From contig JAIYDY010000001.1 of the NCBI GenBank assembly GCA_027487245.1, positions 1 through 57,601 on the forward strand: a stretch of 57,601 nucleotides of DNA. The letters are read 5' to 3'. A program made the translations under genes and the position numbers. The DNA comes from Hyphomicrobiales bacterium. Lineage in GTDB: Bacteria > Pseudomonadota > Alphaproteobacteria > Rhizobiales > Beijerinckiaceae. Below are positions 25,049 through 34,379 of this stretch, piece by piece. Numbering within the stretch: the stretch's first letter is position 1; every line of letters begins with the position of its first letter. Under the pieces are notes generated by a model. It ran no database searches, was not told the DNA's origin, and saw only the letters and a program-made list of their open reading frames with translations.

Positions 25049-27931
25049 TCAGGCGGCCTTCTCGACCGCGCCCACCAGCCTGCGCGCTTCCTGCGCCGTC
25101 ATTGGCTCGCCGAAGGCATAGCCCTGCGCATACTGCGCGCCGATCTGGAACAGCTCGATCGCGTCGGACTCGCTCTCGACGCCCTCCGCAACCACATCCA
25201 TGCCGAGATCCGCTGCCAGCGACATGATCGAGCGCAGGATCACCGGCTGCTTGCCCTTGGACATCTGGCGCACGAAGCTCTGGTCGATCTTGATCGTGTC
25301 GAAGGGGAAGCGTTCGAGATAGGCCAGCGACGAATAGCCGGTGCCGAAATCATCCAGCGAGAGCCCGGCTCCCAGGGCCCTGATCCGGGTCAGCATCTGG
25401 GCGGCATACTCGGGGTTCTCCATCACCAGACTCTCGGTCAGTTCGAGCTTCAGGGTCTGGGGCAGAACACGGTTGCGGCTCAGCGCCGTCTTGACGTCGT
25501 GCAGCAGGTCATGGCGCAGCAGCTGCCGGCTGGAAATGTTGACGCTGGCGAAAATGGGCGGGTCGACATCGAGCGCGGCCTGCCAGGCCGCCAGCTCCTG
25601 CGCGGTGCGCTCCAGTACGAACGCGCCGAGTTCGACGATCAGCCCTGTCTCCTCGGCCACCGGGATGAAGACCTGTGGGCCGATGCGCCCCTCGCGCGGG
25701 TGGTCCCATCGCAGCAGCGCCTCGAAGCCGGCGATGGTCCTGTCCTCCAGCCGCACGATGGGCTGGAAATAGATCTTCATCTCGTTGCGCTCGATGGCCC
25801 GCCTCAGGTCGCTTTCCAGCGCCAGCCGGTCGCTCTGGTTGGTGCGCATCGTGGGGCGGAACACCTCGATCCGGTCCCCACCCTGCCGCTTGGCCTGCAC
25901 CATGGCCAGTTCGGCGTTCTTCAGCACGTCATCGCGCTTGGTCAGGACCGCACCATCATAAAAGGCGATGCCGACCGAGGCGGTCAGGAAGATCTCGCGC
26001 TCGGCATAGGTGATCGGCGTGTTGACGGCGCGGCGGATCAGCTCGGTCAGTTGCACCAGCCGCTCCTGCTCGCGCTCGGACAGGATGATCATGGCGAACT
26101 CGTCGCTGGACACCCGCGCCAGCGTGTCCTGCGCCCTGAGCAGGCGGCCAAGCCGGCGTGCGATGGTGAGCAGGATGGAATCGCCTGCCGACATGCCGAC
26201 CGATTCGTTGACCTCCTTGAAGCGGTCCATGTCGATGGTGATCACGGTCGGCCGGATGCCCTCGTCGAGCCGCGCCAGACCCAGCGCCGCCTCCAGCCTG
26301 TCCTGGAACAGCTGCCGGTTCGGCAGCCCGGTCAGGTTGTCGTGCACGGCATCGTGCATCAGCCGTTCCTGGGCCATGCGCTCGTCGGTGACGTCGGAGA
26401 TGGTGCCGACCACGCGGATCACCTCGCCATCGGAGCCCATGATCGGCCGCGCCTTGACATGGTGCCAATGGTAGGGGCCGCTGGCCGCGCGCAGCCTGAC
26501 ATCGAGATTGACCTTGCCGCGCCGGTGCTCGATCAGCCCGGCCAGCGTCATCCGCCAGCTGTCGCGGTCGGCGGGATGCAGATGGTCGAGCCAGCGCCCG
26601 GCCTGTCCTTCAAGCGTGCCGCGCGGCAGCCCCAGCGAGCTTTCCAGTTCCGGCGAGACATGAACCTTGTCGGCGGAGACATCCCAGTCGAACACCACGT
26701 CGCCCGAGCCCATCAGCGCCAGCGCCTTGCGCTCGGAATCGGTGATCACCCCCGATGCCATGCCGCCGCCGGCAATCGCATGCTGGAGCACGGTGAAACC
26801 GATCAGGATCACGATCAGCACCAGCCCGCCGATCAGCGCCGGAGGCACCAGATCGCGCGTCAGCTGCCCGGACACGGTGAAGCCCGCCGCCACCACCCAG
26901 ACACTGAGCAGGAACCAGGTCGGGATCAGCATGATGGCCCGGTCATAGCCATGGCTGGCCAGATGCAGCACCAGCACGAAGCCCACCGCCGCCACGGCTG
27001 CGATCGACATCCGCGCCACGCCCGAGGCGATCGGCGGATCGAACACCGCCAGCGCGATCAGCCCGGCAAGGCCGATCAGCCAGGCGGCGGTGATGTGGCC
27101 GTAGCGCACATGCCAGCGTGCCAGGTTGAGATAAGCGAACAGAAAGACCAGCAGCGTCGCCGCCAGCACGGCTTCTGCACCCGCCCGGTAGATCCGCTCG
27201 GCCGTGGGCGACAGCGGGAAGATGCGCTGGAAGAAGCCGAAATCGAGCCCCGCATAGGCCAGCACCGCCCAGGCCAGCGCCGCCGAGGCGGGAAAGATCA
27301 CCGCGCCCTTGACCACAAAGGTCACGGTCAGGAACAGCGCTACCAGCCCGGCAATGCCCATGATGATGCCCTTGTAGAGCGTCAGGCCGTTGAGTTTCTC
27401 GCGGTAGGCGTCAGGCTCCCAGAGGTAAAGCTGGGGCAGGCGTGCGGATTGCAGTTCCGCCACGAAGGTGATGGTCGCGCCCGGATCGAGCGTGATCAGG
27501 AACACGTCCGCCTCGTTGCTGTCCTCGCGTTCGGGCCTGAGACCCTGGCTCGCGGTCACGGCCTCGATGCGCGATGAGCCGAGATCGGGCCAGATCACGC
27601 CCGAGCCGATCAGCCGATGGAAGGGCGCCACCAGCAACCGGTCAATCTGCTCATCTGAATCGTTCTTGAGCGCGAACACGATCCACTCGGGCCGCGAGCC
27701 GGCCTCGCGCGCCCTGACCGCGATGCGCCGCACGATGCCATCCGCCCCCGGAGCGGTCGAGATCTGGATCACGTCGCCATCGGAGCGGTTGCGCGTGACG
27801 ATGTTGGTGAGATCGAGCGCAGGCACATCGACCGGCACGCGAACGGCTTCCACGGCGCTCGCGGCATTGGCCAGCGCCACCAGCGTCATCAGGCTGAGCA
27901 CGATGTGCTTGAGGATGCTCAAGGGGCGCAC
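25049..27931 (-). CDS. Membrane PAS-GGDEF-EAL protein, probable c-di-GMP phosphodiesterase
   Basis: About 960 residues from a GTG at 27931, which gives a proper signal sequence (ILKHIVLSLMTLVALANA, cleavage ASA-VEA); a TTG at 27994 would add 21 residues. Layout: periplasmic domain (about 30-180), seven or so membrane helices (about 185-385, like 7TMR-DISM receptors), PAS (about 405-530), GGDEF (about 530-695) and EAL (about 715-955). The GGDEF site reads SSDEF (608-612), so cyclase activity is unlikely, yet the inhibitory RxxD (RAQD, 599-602) is kept. The EAL domain has EALLRW, NISSRQL, ELTES, DDFGTGYSS, KIDQ and AEGVES, all consistent with an active phosphodiesterase. Confidence 0.92.
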   Translation of the reverse strand: MRPLSILKHIVLSLMTLVALANAASAVEAVRVPVDVPALDLTNIVTRNRSDGDVIQISTAPGADGIVRRIAVRAREAGSRPEWIVFALKNDSDEQIDRLLVAPFHRLIGSGVIWPDLGSSRIEAVTASQGLRPEREDSNEADVFLITLDPGATITFVAELQSARLPQLYLWEPDAYREKLNGLTLYKGIIMGIAGLVALFLTVTFVVKGAVIFPASAALAWAVLAYAGLDFGFFQRIFPLSPTAERIYRAGAEAVLAATLLVFLFAYLNLARWHVRYGHITAAWLIGLAGLIALAVFDPPIASGVARMSIAAVAAVGFVLVLHLASHGYDRAIMLIPTWFLLSVWVVAAGFTVSGQLTRDLVPPALIGGLVLIVILIGFTVLQHAIAGGGMASGVITDSERKALALMGSGDVVFDWDVSADKVHVSPELESSLGLPRGTLEGQAGRWLDHLHPADRDSWRMTLAGLIEHRRGKVNLDVRLRAASGPYHWHHVKARPIMGSDGEVIRVVGTISDVTDERMAQERLMHDAVHDNLTGLPNRQLFQDRLEAALGLARLDEGIRPTVITIDMDRFKEVNESVGMSAGDSILLTIARRLGRLLRAQDTLARVSSDEFAMIILSEREQERLVQLTELIRRAVNTPITYAEREIFLTASVGIAFYDGAVLTKRDDVLKNAELAMVQAKRQGGDRIEVFRPTMRTNQSDRLALESDLRRAIERNEMKIYFQPIVRLEDRTIAGFEALLRWDHPREGRIGPQVFIPVAEETGLIVELGAFVLERTAQELAAWQAALDVDPPIFASVNISSRQLLRHDLLHDVKTALSRNRVLPQTLKLELTESLVMENPEYAAQMLTRIRALGAGLSLDDFGTGYSSLAYLERFPFDTIKIDQSFVRQMSKGKQPVILRSIMSLAADLGMDVVAEGVESESDAIELFQIGAQYAQGYAFGEPMTAQEARRLVGAVEKAA

Positions 27932-28106
27932 GTGATTGCGGAAATCCGGGAACGCTGGATGACGGGTGTTCTGCTTAGGCGATGTTGTACACAACTGCTA
28001 GCCAGCCCTGATGGCGAGGGCAAGGCAGCCCGGCCCGCATCACGGCAAGGCGCGTGGATAACCCGGAGCACCGAACCTGCCCGCCATGCGGACTGTCGCC
28101 AGCCCG

Positions 28107-28694
28107 TCACCGGCGCGGATCGGAGGCAAGCAGCGCATAGAGCAGATGGTCCTCCCAGCGACCCGCGATGCACAGATACTGCCGTGCGAAGCCCTCGCGC
28201 TGGAAGCCGACCCTTTCGAGCAGGGTGCGCGAGCGCTGGTTGGTCGGCAGGCAGGCCGCCTCGATGCGCCTGAGGTGCAGGTCCTCGAAAGCATGCCGGG
28301 CCACCGCCTTGACGGCGCGGGTCATGTAGCCCTGGCCGGCATAGGGCTCGCCGACCCAGTAGCCCATGGTGCAGGCCTGCGCCACGCCGCGCCGCACCAG
28401 CCCGAGCGTCACACCGCCGACCATGGCCTGGTCCTGCGTGCGGAAGATCAGGAAGGCGTAGGCCTCGTCCGCATCGCCTTCGGCGCTGGCGCGCTTGACC
28501 CTTTGGCGGAAGGCACGGCGGGTGAGATCATCCTCGCTCCACAGCGGCTCCCACGGCTCCAGGAAGGCCCGGCTGCAGGCGCGCAAGGCGGCCCATTCCT
28601 CGAAATCCTCGCCCATGGGCTGGCGCAGCACCACCCCGTCGCCGCGGATCACGGTGCGCGGTGTGGTGTCGGTGGTGAAGCGGAACAGGGCCAT
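28107..28694 (-). CDS. RimJ/RimL-type GNAT acetyltransferase
   Basis: 195 residues. N-terminal VVLRQPMGEDFEEWAALRA and the acetyl-CoA loop GYWVGEPYAGQGYMTRAVKA, then HLRRIEAACLPTNQRSRTLL and VGFQREGFARQYL, place it with the RimJ/RimL group that acetylates protein N-termini (ribosomal S5 or L12 in E. coli) or related substrates. Located 43 bp after the M16 peptidase gene on the same strand, so it may be the distal gene of the thrC unit. The true substrate is not evident. Confidence 0.9.
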   Translation of the reverse strand: MALFRFTTDTTPRTVIRGDGVVLRQPMGEDFEEWAALRACSRAFLEPWEPLWSEDDLTRRAFRQRVKRASAEGDADEAYAFLIFRTQDQAMVGGVTLGLVRRGVAQACTMGYWVGEPYAGQGYMTRAVKAVARHAFEDLHLRRIEAACLPTNQRSRTLLERVGFQREGFARQYLCIAGRWEDHLLYALLASDPRR

Positions 28695-28737
28695 GGGGAT
28701 GCAGCTTCGGGGTGGGGCTTTGGATCGCGCTGGAACG

Positions 28738-30069
28738 TCAGTGTGCGCCGGATGCGGTCAGGTCGGCAAGCTTCAAATCCGACGCCTTGATCCTTGGCCC
28801 GACCATGGCCAGCGTCGGCGGCGAGGCCAGCACGCCGAGCGCGGCCTGCCGCACGTCGGCTGCGGAGACGCCGTCGATCCGCGCCGCGATTTCCTTGCGC
28901 TCGATCACCCGCCCGAAGGTCAGCACCTGCCGCGCCAGCTGCTCGACACGGCCGCCCGGTGTCTCCAGCGCGCCGAGCAGGCCAACCTTCATCTGCGCCC
29001 GGGCGCGCTGCACTTCGGCCTCGCTGATGGTCTGGCCGGCATCGCGCAGGCTGTGCATGCAGACCCGGACCAGTTCGGGGATATCCTTCGGCGCCGTGCC
29101 GGCCCCGATGGCAAACACCCCGGTATCAGTGAAGGCCCAGTGGAAGGCATCGATGGCATAGGCCAGCCCGCGCGCCTCGCGCACCTCCTGGAACAGGCGC
29201 GAGGACAGCCCGCCGCCCATCACGGTGGCTAGCACCTGCAAGGGATAGTGGCCGCCGCCGGTGAAGGCCTGGCCCCGGAAGCCGAGCACGAGGTGGCTCT
29301 GGTCGGTCTTGAGCACGCGCCGTGTCTCGCCGCCGGTGTAGCTGGCCAGCCCGCTCGGCCGCGCGGCGCTGTTCTGCCCGCCCGGCAGGGCTGCGAAGGC
29401 AGCGCTGGCCAGTTGCACCAGCCTGTCGTGATCGACCGCGCCAGCGGCGGCCAGCACCATGCGCGCGCCCGTGTAGTGCTGGTCGAGATAGGCCCGGATC
29501 GCCGCCGCATCGAAGGCATTCACCGTGTCCGGCGTGCCCAGGATCGGCCGGCCCAGCGGCTGGTCGGCAAACACGCGGGCCATGAACATGTCGTAGACCA
29601 GATCATCCGGCGTATCCTCGACCGCCGCGATTTCCTGGAGAATCACGCCCTTCTCGCGGGCCAGCTCATCCGCCGCGAAGCTCGAGCGCAGCAGGATGTC
29701 GGCGAGGATGTCGACCGCCAGCGGCAGGTCCTCTTCAAGGGTACGCGCCGTGTAGCAGGTGTACTCGATGCTGGTCGCGGCATTGATGTCGCCGCCAACC
29801 GCCTCGATCTCCTCGGCGATCTGGCGGGCCGAGCGGCGCGCCGTGCCCTTGAAGGCCATGTGTTCGAGCAGGTGCGCCAGCCCGTGCTGGTCGTCGGCCT
29901 CGTCGCGCGAGCCGGCACTGATCCACACCCCGAGCGAGACCGTCGAGGCGTGGTTCATCCGCTCGGAGACGATGCGCAGCCCCGATGGCAGCGTGGTGAT
30001 GCTCACAGCCTCGTCGCCGGGCATGACCAGCATTTGCGAGGATAGATTGCGGACGGCAGGATCGCTCAT
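28738..30069 (-). CDS. M16-family zinc peptidase (mitochondrial-processing-peptidase-like)
   Basis: 443 residues. The inverted zinc motif HLLEH is at residues 66-70 within LAHLLEHMAFKGT, and the third ligand Glu lies in the downstream helix (REKGVILQEIAAVEDTPDD). The C-terminal half carries GFRGQAFTGGGHYPLQVLA and the Gly-rich MGGGLSSRLFQEVREARGLAY, both typical of the processing-peptidase/PqqL clan. No signal peptide, so probably cytosolic. ATG overlaps the thrC stop (ATGA). The coupling with thrC is a familiar alphaproteobacterial arrangement; the physiological substrate is unknown. Confidence 0.94.
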   Translation of the reverse strand: MSDPAVRNLSSQMLVMPGDEAVSITTLPSGLRIVSERMNHASTVSLGVWISAGSRDEADDQHGLAHLLEHMAFKGTARRSARQIAEEIEAVGGDINAATSIEYTCYTARTLEEDLPLAVDILADILLRSSFAADELAREKGVILQEIAAVEDTPDDLVYDMFMARVFADQPLGRPILGTPDTVNAFDAAAIRAYLDQHYTGARMVLAAAGAVDHDRLVQLASAAFAALPGGQNSAARPSGLASYTGGETRRVLKTDQSHLVLGFRGQAFTGGGHYPLQVLATVMGGGLSSRLFQEVREARGLAYAIDAFHWAFTDTGVFAIGAGTAPKDIPELVRVCMHSLRDAGQTISEAEVQRARAQMKVGLLGALETPGGRVEQLARQVLTFGRVIERKEIAARIDGVSAADVRQAALGVLASPPTLAMVGPRIKASDLKLADLTASGAH

Positions 30070-31481
30070 GCGACGGCCCCGCGCACGGCACGCGCCTGGC
30101 CCCGGATGAAGCGCTCGACCTCGCCCTGCGCATTGGGCAGGCGCGTGAACAGCTCCTTGCGGTCCATCAGGTCACCCAGATGCGCCGGCAGCGCCGGGTG
30201 CACACCGGAGGCAGCCTTCACGGCGGCGGGGAACTTGGCGGGATGGGCCGTGCCGAGCACCACCATCGGCGTGGCAGGGTCGGCCTTCAGCCCATGCCGG
30301 GCCGCATCGACCCCGATCGCGGTGTGCGGATCCATGAGGTAGCCGGCCCCGGCCCAGACATCGGCGATCTCGCGCAGCGTGTCCGCCTCGCTGACGGCCA
30401 CCGCATCGAAGGCCTGGCGAAGGGCAGCCAGCGGACCGTCATCGATGGCAAAGCGCTTCTGCTGGGCGAGGTTGCCCATCAGCCGGCGCACCTGCGCGCC
30501 GTCGCGGCCATAGGCCTCGAACAGCACGCGCTCGAAGTTGGAAGACACCTGGATGTCCATCGAGGGCGATGTCGTCGGCGTCACGCCGGTGACATGATAG
30601 TCGCCGCTGTGGAGCGAGCGCACGAGGATGTCGTTGACGTTCGTGGCCACGACCAGCCGCTCGATCGGCAGGCCCATCTGCTTTGCCACCCAGCCGGCCA
30701 GCACATCGCCGAAATTGCCCGTCGGCACCGAAAAGGAGATCGGCCTGAGCGGCGCGCCGAGCGAGGCCGCCGCCGTGAAGTAATACACCACCTGCGCCGC
30801 GATGCGGCCCCAGTTGATCGAGTTGACGCCGGACAGGCCAAGTTCATCGCGGAAGGCATGATGGTTGAACATCGCCTTCACCAGGGCCTGACAATCGTCG
30901 AAATCGCCGTCGATGGCGAGCGCGTGCACGTTGCCGGCATCCACCGTGGTCATCTGCCGGCGCTGCACGTCCGACACCCGGCCATGGGGATAGAGGATGA
31001 AGATGTCGACGTTCCTGAGGCCGCGGAAGGCCTCGATTGCCGCTCCGCCCGTATCGCCGGAGGTTGCGCCGACAATGGTGGCGCGCTGACCGCGAAGGGT
31101 CAGGATGTGGTCCATCATCCGGCCCAGCAACTGCATCGCCACATCCTTGAAGGCGAGAGTCGGGCCGTGGAACAGCTCCTGCACGAACAGGTTGTCGCCG
31201 ATCTGCACCAGAGGGCAGACGGCCGGATGGCGGAAGCTGGCATAGCTCTCGTCGATCATCCGCTCCAGTGCGCCGGGCGCAAACTCGCCGTCGCTGAGCG
31301 CGCCCATCACGGTCTTGGCGACGCTGGCATAGGGCTGTCCGGCAAAACCGGCGATGGTCTCGTCCGAAAGGCGCGGGTAGCTCTGCGGCACATAGAGCCC
31401 GCCATCGCGGGCAAGCCCGGCCAGCAGCGCATCGGAGAAGGACAGGACCGGGGCTTCGCCCCTCGTGGAAACATGCAGCAC
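30066..31481 (-). CDS. thrC: Threonine synthase
   Basis: PLP-dependent conversion of O-phosphohomoserine to threonine. 471 residues, the long fungal/proteobacterial type. N-terminal VSTRGEAPVLSFSDALLAGL, PLP-lysine in TLAFKDVA (Lys112), the phosphate-binding VGATSGDTGGAA, and VPTGNFGDVLAGW. The start is a GTG at 31481 (MLHVSTRGEA, matching the family N-terminus). Together with thrB at 18585 it gives the last two steps of threonine synthesis. It follows surf1 by 100 bp and is coupled to the M16 gene. Confidence 0.96.
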   Translation of the reverse strand: MLHVSTRGEAPVLSFSDALLAGLARDGGLYVPQSYPRLSDETIAGFAGQPYASVAKTVMGALSDGEFAPGALERMIDESYASFRHPAVCPLVQIGDNLFVQELFHGPTLAFKDVAMQLLGRMMDHILTLRGQRATIVGATSGDTGGAAIEAFRGLRNVDIFILYPHGRVSDVQRRQMTTVDAGNVHALAIDGDFDDCQALVKAMFNHHAFRDELGLSGVNSINWGRIAAQVVYYFTAAASLGAPLRPISFSVPTGNFGDVLAGWVAKQMGLPIERLVVATNVNDILVRSLHSGDYHVTGVTPTTSPSMDIQVSSNFERVLFEAYGRDGAQVRRLMGNLAQQKRFAIDDGPLAALRQAFDAVAVSEADTLREIADVWAGAGYLMDPHTAIGVDAARHGLKADPATPMVVLGTAHPAKFPAAVKAASGVHPALPAHLGDLMDRKELFTRLPNAQGEVERFIRGQARAVRGAVA

Positions 31482-31581
31482 GGGAAACCTGTGGCGGTGT
31501 CGAAAGAGCGATCAGCGGATGGTCAGGGCTCTATAAGGACACTTGGCCGACGATGCCAGCCTCGCGGTGTCGAGCCCGCCG

Positions 31582-32397
31582 CTACCCGTCCCGCGGACGC
31601 CGTCCGGCGCGCACGAAGACGATGAACACCCCGGCCAGCGTGGCGGCAAGGCCGAACCAGGTCAGCGCATAGGGCAGGTGGTTGTTCGGAATCCGTGCGA
31701 TCAGCTCCGCGATGTCCGTACCAACGGGCAAGGCCAGCGCCCCCGGCTGCCGCTCGGCCTCGATCAGGAAAGGCGCTGCCGACAGGTTGAGCGCTTCTGC
31801 GATCGCCTTCGGGTCGCGCACATGGAAGTCGCGCGCCGCAGGGTTGGCCACCGGCGTGAAGCTGTTGGGCTTCTCCGGCTTGCGCAGGATGCCGACCAGA
31901 TCGGCCCGGCCCGTGGGCGCCGGCAATGCCGCCACCGCCGCTTCCGGCGCGAAGCCCCGGTTGACCAGCACGACCGCCCCGTTGTCGAGCCGCATCGGCG
32001 TCACAAGATAGCGGCCAAAGCCGCCGACGCCGCGGGTCCCCGGCTTGGGTTCGGGCAACGCGACGCGCACGGTCGCGGTCGATTGCGGCAGCCAGGTTCC
32101 GCTCAGGCCGACACGGGTCAGGTCGGCGGCATCCAGATCGAGCCCGGCCCAGCGTGCCGGCTCGGGCAGGGGCGCGGGCGTGGCGCGGGCCTGCTCCGCC
32201 AGCCTTGTCAGGAAGGCCTGCTTCTCGCCCATGCGCTGGACTTGCCAGAAACCGAGGCCGCACAGCACTACAAGTGCCGAGGCCGTCAGCAGGGTCAGTG
32301 CCAGCAGCGAACCGGCCGACAGGGCGCGCGGCAGCGCTGCGCCGGTGCCCATCGGCTTCGCGACAGCCTTGTCCGGGTTGCGGGGGCGCTTTGCCAT
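31582..32397 (-). CDS. SURF1-family cytochrome oxidase assembly protein
   Basis: 271 residues. Two terminal membrane helices (SLLALTLLTASALVVLCGLG near the N-terminus, LPYALTWFGLAATLAGVFI near the C-terminus) flank a periplasmic domain with the SURF1 motifs GFWQVQRMGEK, FGRYLVTPM, VLVNRGFAP and NNHLPYALTWF. SURF1 helps insert heme a into subunit I. The ATG at 32397 follows the DUF983 stop by one base, so an upstream in-frame start at 32454 is rejected. Confidence 0.93.
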   Translation of the reverse strand: MAKRPRNPDKAVAKPMGTGAALPRALSAGSLLALTLLTASALVVLCGLGFWQVQRMGEKQAFLTRLAEQARATPAPLPEPARWAGLDLDAADLTRVGLSGTWLPQSTATVRVALPEPKPGTRGVGGFGRYLVTPMRLDNGAVVLVNRGFAPEAAVAALPAPTGRADLVGILRKPEKPNSFTPVANPAARDFHVRDPKAIAEALNLSAAPFLIEAERQPGALALPVGTDIAELIARIPNNHLPYALTWFGLAATLAGVFIVFVRAGRRPRDG

Positions 32398-32398
32398 C

Positions 32399-32758
32399 TC
32401 AGCGCTCCAGCCGTCCCTCGCCGGCATCGCGCGCATATTGCAGCGACACAGCAAGGCCCTTCATCGGCCGGAGCAGACCGAGGCAAAGCGCGATGGTCAG
32501 CGGCAACCAGATCACCATGTGCACCCAGAATGGCGGCTCATAGGCAATTTCGAGCGCCAACACGCCGCCGACGATGGCAAAGCCGGCGATGAACATGATC
32601 AGCACCGCCGGCCCGTCCGCCGAGTCGGCGAAGGCGAAATCGAGCCCGCAGGCAGCACAGCGCGGCCTGATCTTCAGATACCCGTCGAACAGCTTGCCTT
32701 CGCCACAGCGCGGGCAGCGGCCGGCAAGGCCGGTGGCATAGGGCGAAGGAGTGGTCAT
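32399..32758 (-). CDS. DUF983 small membrane protein
   Basis: 119 residues. Two CxxC pairs, GRCPRCGEGKLF and PRCAACGLDF, make a zinc-ribbon-like head, followed by two membrane helices (VLIMFIAGFAIVGGVLAL and MVIWLPLTIALCLGLL). Members are regularly found between coxC and surf1 in alphaproteobacteria, pointing to oxidase biogenesis, but the role is not established. A clear terminator lies between coxC and this gene. Confidence 0.9.
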   Translation of the reverse strand: MTTPSPYATGLAGRCPRCGEGKLFDGYLKIRPRCAACGLDFAFADSADGPAVLIMFIAGFAIVGGVLALEIAYEPPFWVHMVIWLPLTIALCLGLLRPMKGLAVSLQYARDAGEGRLER

Positions 32759-32783
32759 CGCATCTCCGATCAGGTCCAGAACG

Positions 32784-32809
32784 AAAAAGGGGCGGCCTGC
32801 AGCCGCCCC
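32784..32809 (-). terminator. Intrinsic terminator after coxC
   Basis: On the minus strand GGGGCGGC-TGCAG-GCCGCCCC (8 perfect pairs, 5-nt loop) is followed directly by TTTTT, the textbook form. It lies 25 bp beyond the coxC stop and 26 bp before DUF983, so expression of DUF983-surf1-thrC either depends on read-through or on its own promoter. Confidence 0.85.
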
Positions 32810-32833
32810 CTGGCATCGTGTTTGGCGAAGGGC

Positions 32834-33694
32834 TCAGTGAGCGCCGGCATGAGCCCCTGCGCCCCACCAGTAGATGGCGGCGAACAGGAACAGCCAGACC
32901 ACGTCCACGAAATGCCAGTACCAGGCGGCAAACTCGAAACCGAGATGCTGCTTCGGCGTAAAGTGGTTGAGATAGGCGCGATACAGGCAGACCGCGAGGA
33001 AGATCGTGCCAATCACCACATGCGCGCCGTGAAAGCCGGTCGCCATGTAGAAGGTCGAGCCATAGACATGGCCGGAGAACGAGAACGCCGCGTGGCTGTA
33101 CTCGTAGACCTGGCAGATCGTGAACAGCACGCCGAGGATCACGGTCAGCCACAGCGCCTGCTTCAGCCCCTTGCGGTCATCGTGCAGCAGCGCGTGGTGA
33201 GCCCAGGTCACGGTGGTGCCGGAGGTCAGCAGGATCAGCGTGTTGAGCAGCGGCAGGTGCCAGGGGTCGAAGGTCTCGATGCCCTTGGGTGGCCAGACGC
33301 CGCCGGTGAATTCCTGGCGCTGGTACTGGATGGCCTCGTTGGCGAACAGCGCCACATCGAAATAGGCCCAGAACCACGCCACGAAGAACATCACCTCGGA
33401 GGCAATGAACATGATCATGCCGTAGCGATGGTGGATCTGCACCACGCGGGTGTGGTGGCCCTGATGTTCGGCTTCGCGCGTCACATCCACCCACCAGGCG
33501 AACATGGTGTAGAGCACGCCGATGATGCCGATGCCCAGAACCAGAGGGCCGATCTTCATGCCGGCGATCGGGACCGCCTTCATGGTCAGAACCATGCCGA
33601 CCGCCATGATGAAGGCCGCCAGCGCGCCGATGAACGGCCACGGGCTCGGATCGACGAGGTGGTAGTCGTGGTTCTTGGTCATCCCGCTGGCCAT
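32834..33694 (-). CDS. coxC: Cytochrome c oxidase subunit III
   Basis: 286 residues with seven predicted helices. The conserved Glu of helix III is in [17 protein letters not shown], and the C-terminal part has [21 protein letters not shown] and [19 protein letters not shown], typical of heme-copper oxidase subunit III, which stabilises proton uptake and protects subunit I from turnover inactivation. Start at 33694 ([14 protein letters not shown]) has GAGGG 7 bases upstream; a longer in-frame ORF to 33823 is rejected. Fourth structural/assembly gene of the cox unit after cox11. Confidence 0.96.
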   Translation of the reverse strand: MASGMTKNHDYHLVDPSPWPFIGALAAFIMAVGMVLTMKAVPIAGMKIGPLVLGIGIIGVLYTMFAWWVDVTREAEHQGHHTRVVQIHHRYGMIMFIASEVMFFVAWFWAYFDVALFANEAIQYQRQEFTGGVWPPKGIETFDPWHLPLLNTLILLTSGTTVTWAHHALLHDDRKGLKQALWLTVILGVLFTICQVYEYSHAAFSFSGHVYGSTFYMATGFHGAHVVIGTIFLAVCLYRAYLNHFTPKQHLGFEFAAWYWHFVDVVWLFLFAAIYWWGAGAHAGAH

Positions 33695-33743
33695 TTTCAG
33701 CCCTCTTCTTGGTCGTGTCGTGGTGTTGGTCTTGTCTATAAGG

Positions 33744-34379
33744 TCAGAGCCTTGACTTGTCGCCGCCTGTCTTCGCAGCGGCCGGGGCCGCCTCCGAAAC
33801 CTGCCCGCCAACGGGCTGGCCATTTTTCGAGGGGAAGTAGGTGTAGGACAAGGTCATGGCGTGGATGTTGCGCATGTCGCGGTTCTTCTCGATGTCCGGA
33901 TCGATGTAGAACACCACCGGTGCTTCCATGCTCTCGCCCGGCTTGAGAGTGTGCTCGGTGAAGCAGAAGCACTGCATCTTCACGAAGTGCGCGCCGGCAT
34001 GGGAAGGCTGGACATTGAACGTGGCAATGCCGGTCGTGGCCTGCTCGCTTCGGTTGGTGATCTTGTAGAACACGGTCTTCGTTTCACCGACGCGTGCCTG
34101 GATGACGCTGGTCTCGGCCTCGAAGCTCCAGCCCAGCTGGGCGGAGACATTGGCATCGAAACGCACCTGGATGACGCGGTCGGAGATGCTGCTGGCAGCT
34201 TCGCTGCGCACCATCGGCGTGCCGCCAAAGCCCGTCATGCGGCAGAACAGGTCATAGAGCGGCACCGACGCGAAGGCCAGCGCGGTCATGGTCATGACCA
34301 GCCCGCTGCACCACAGAGCGGTGCGGGTGGCGCGGGTTCTGGCAAGCGCGGCGGTTGCGGGATCCTGCATGGCGCTCAT
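33744..34379 (-). CDS. ctaG: Cytochrome c oxidase assembly protein CtaG/Cox11
   Basis: Delivers copper to the CuB site of subunit I. 211 residues: one N-terminal membrane helix ([20 protein letters not shown]) followed by a periplasmic immunoglobulin-like domain. The copper-binding QCFCFTEH and the LPGE-like [18 protein letters not shown] are intact. ATG at 34379 overlaps the stop of the small membrane protein upstream (ATGA). An upstream in-frame start at 34421 lies inside that small gene and is rejected. Confidence 0.95.
   Translation of the reverse strand: MSAMQDPATAALARTRATRTALWCSGLVMTMTALAFASVPLYDLFCRMTGFGGTPMVRSEAASSISDRVIQVRFDANVSAQLGWSFEAETSVIQARVGETKTVFYKITNRSEQATTGIATFNVQPSHAGAHFVKMQCFCFTEHTLKPGESMEAPVVFYIDPDIEKNRDMRNIHAMTLSYTYFPSKNGQPVGGQVSEAAPAAAKTGGDKSRL

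Noticed and set aside
25499..27577. 692-codon open frame on the plus strand
   Set aside because: Antisense to the GGDEF-EAL gene, composition rich in His/Gln/Arg/Gly, no recognisable fold.
30180..31625. 481-codon open frame on the plus strand
   Set aside because: Antisense to thrC with no family resemblance; thrC is unmistakable.
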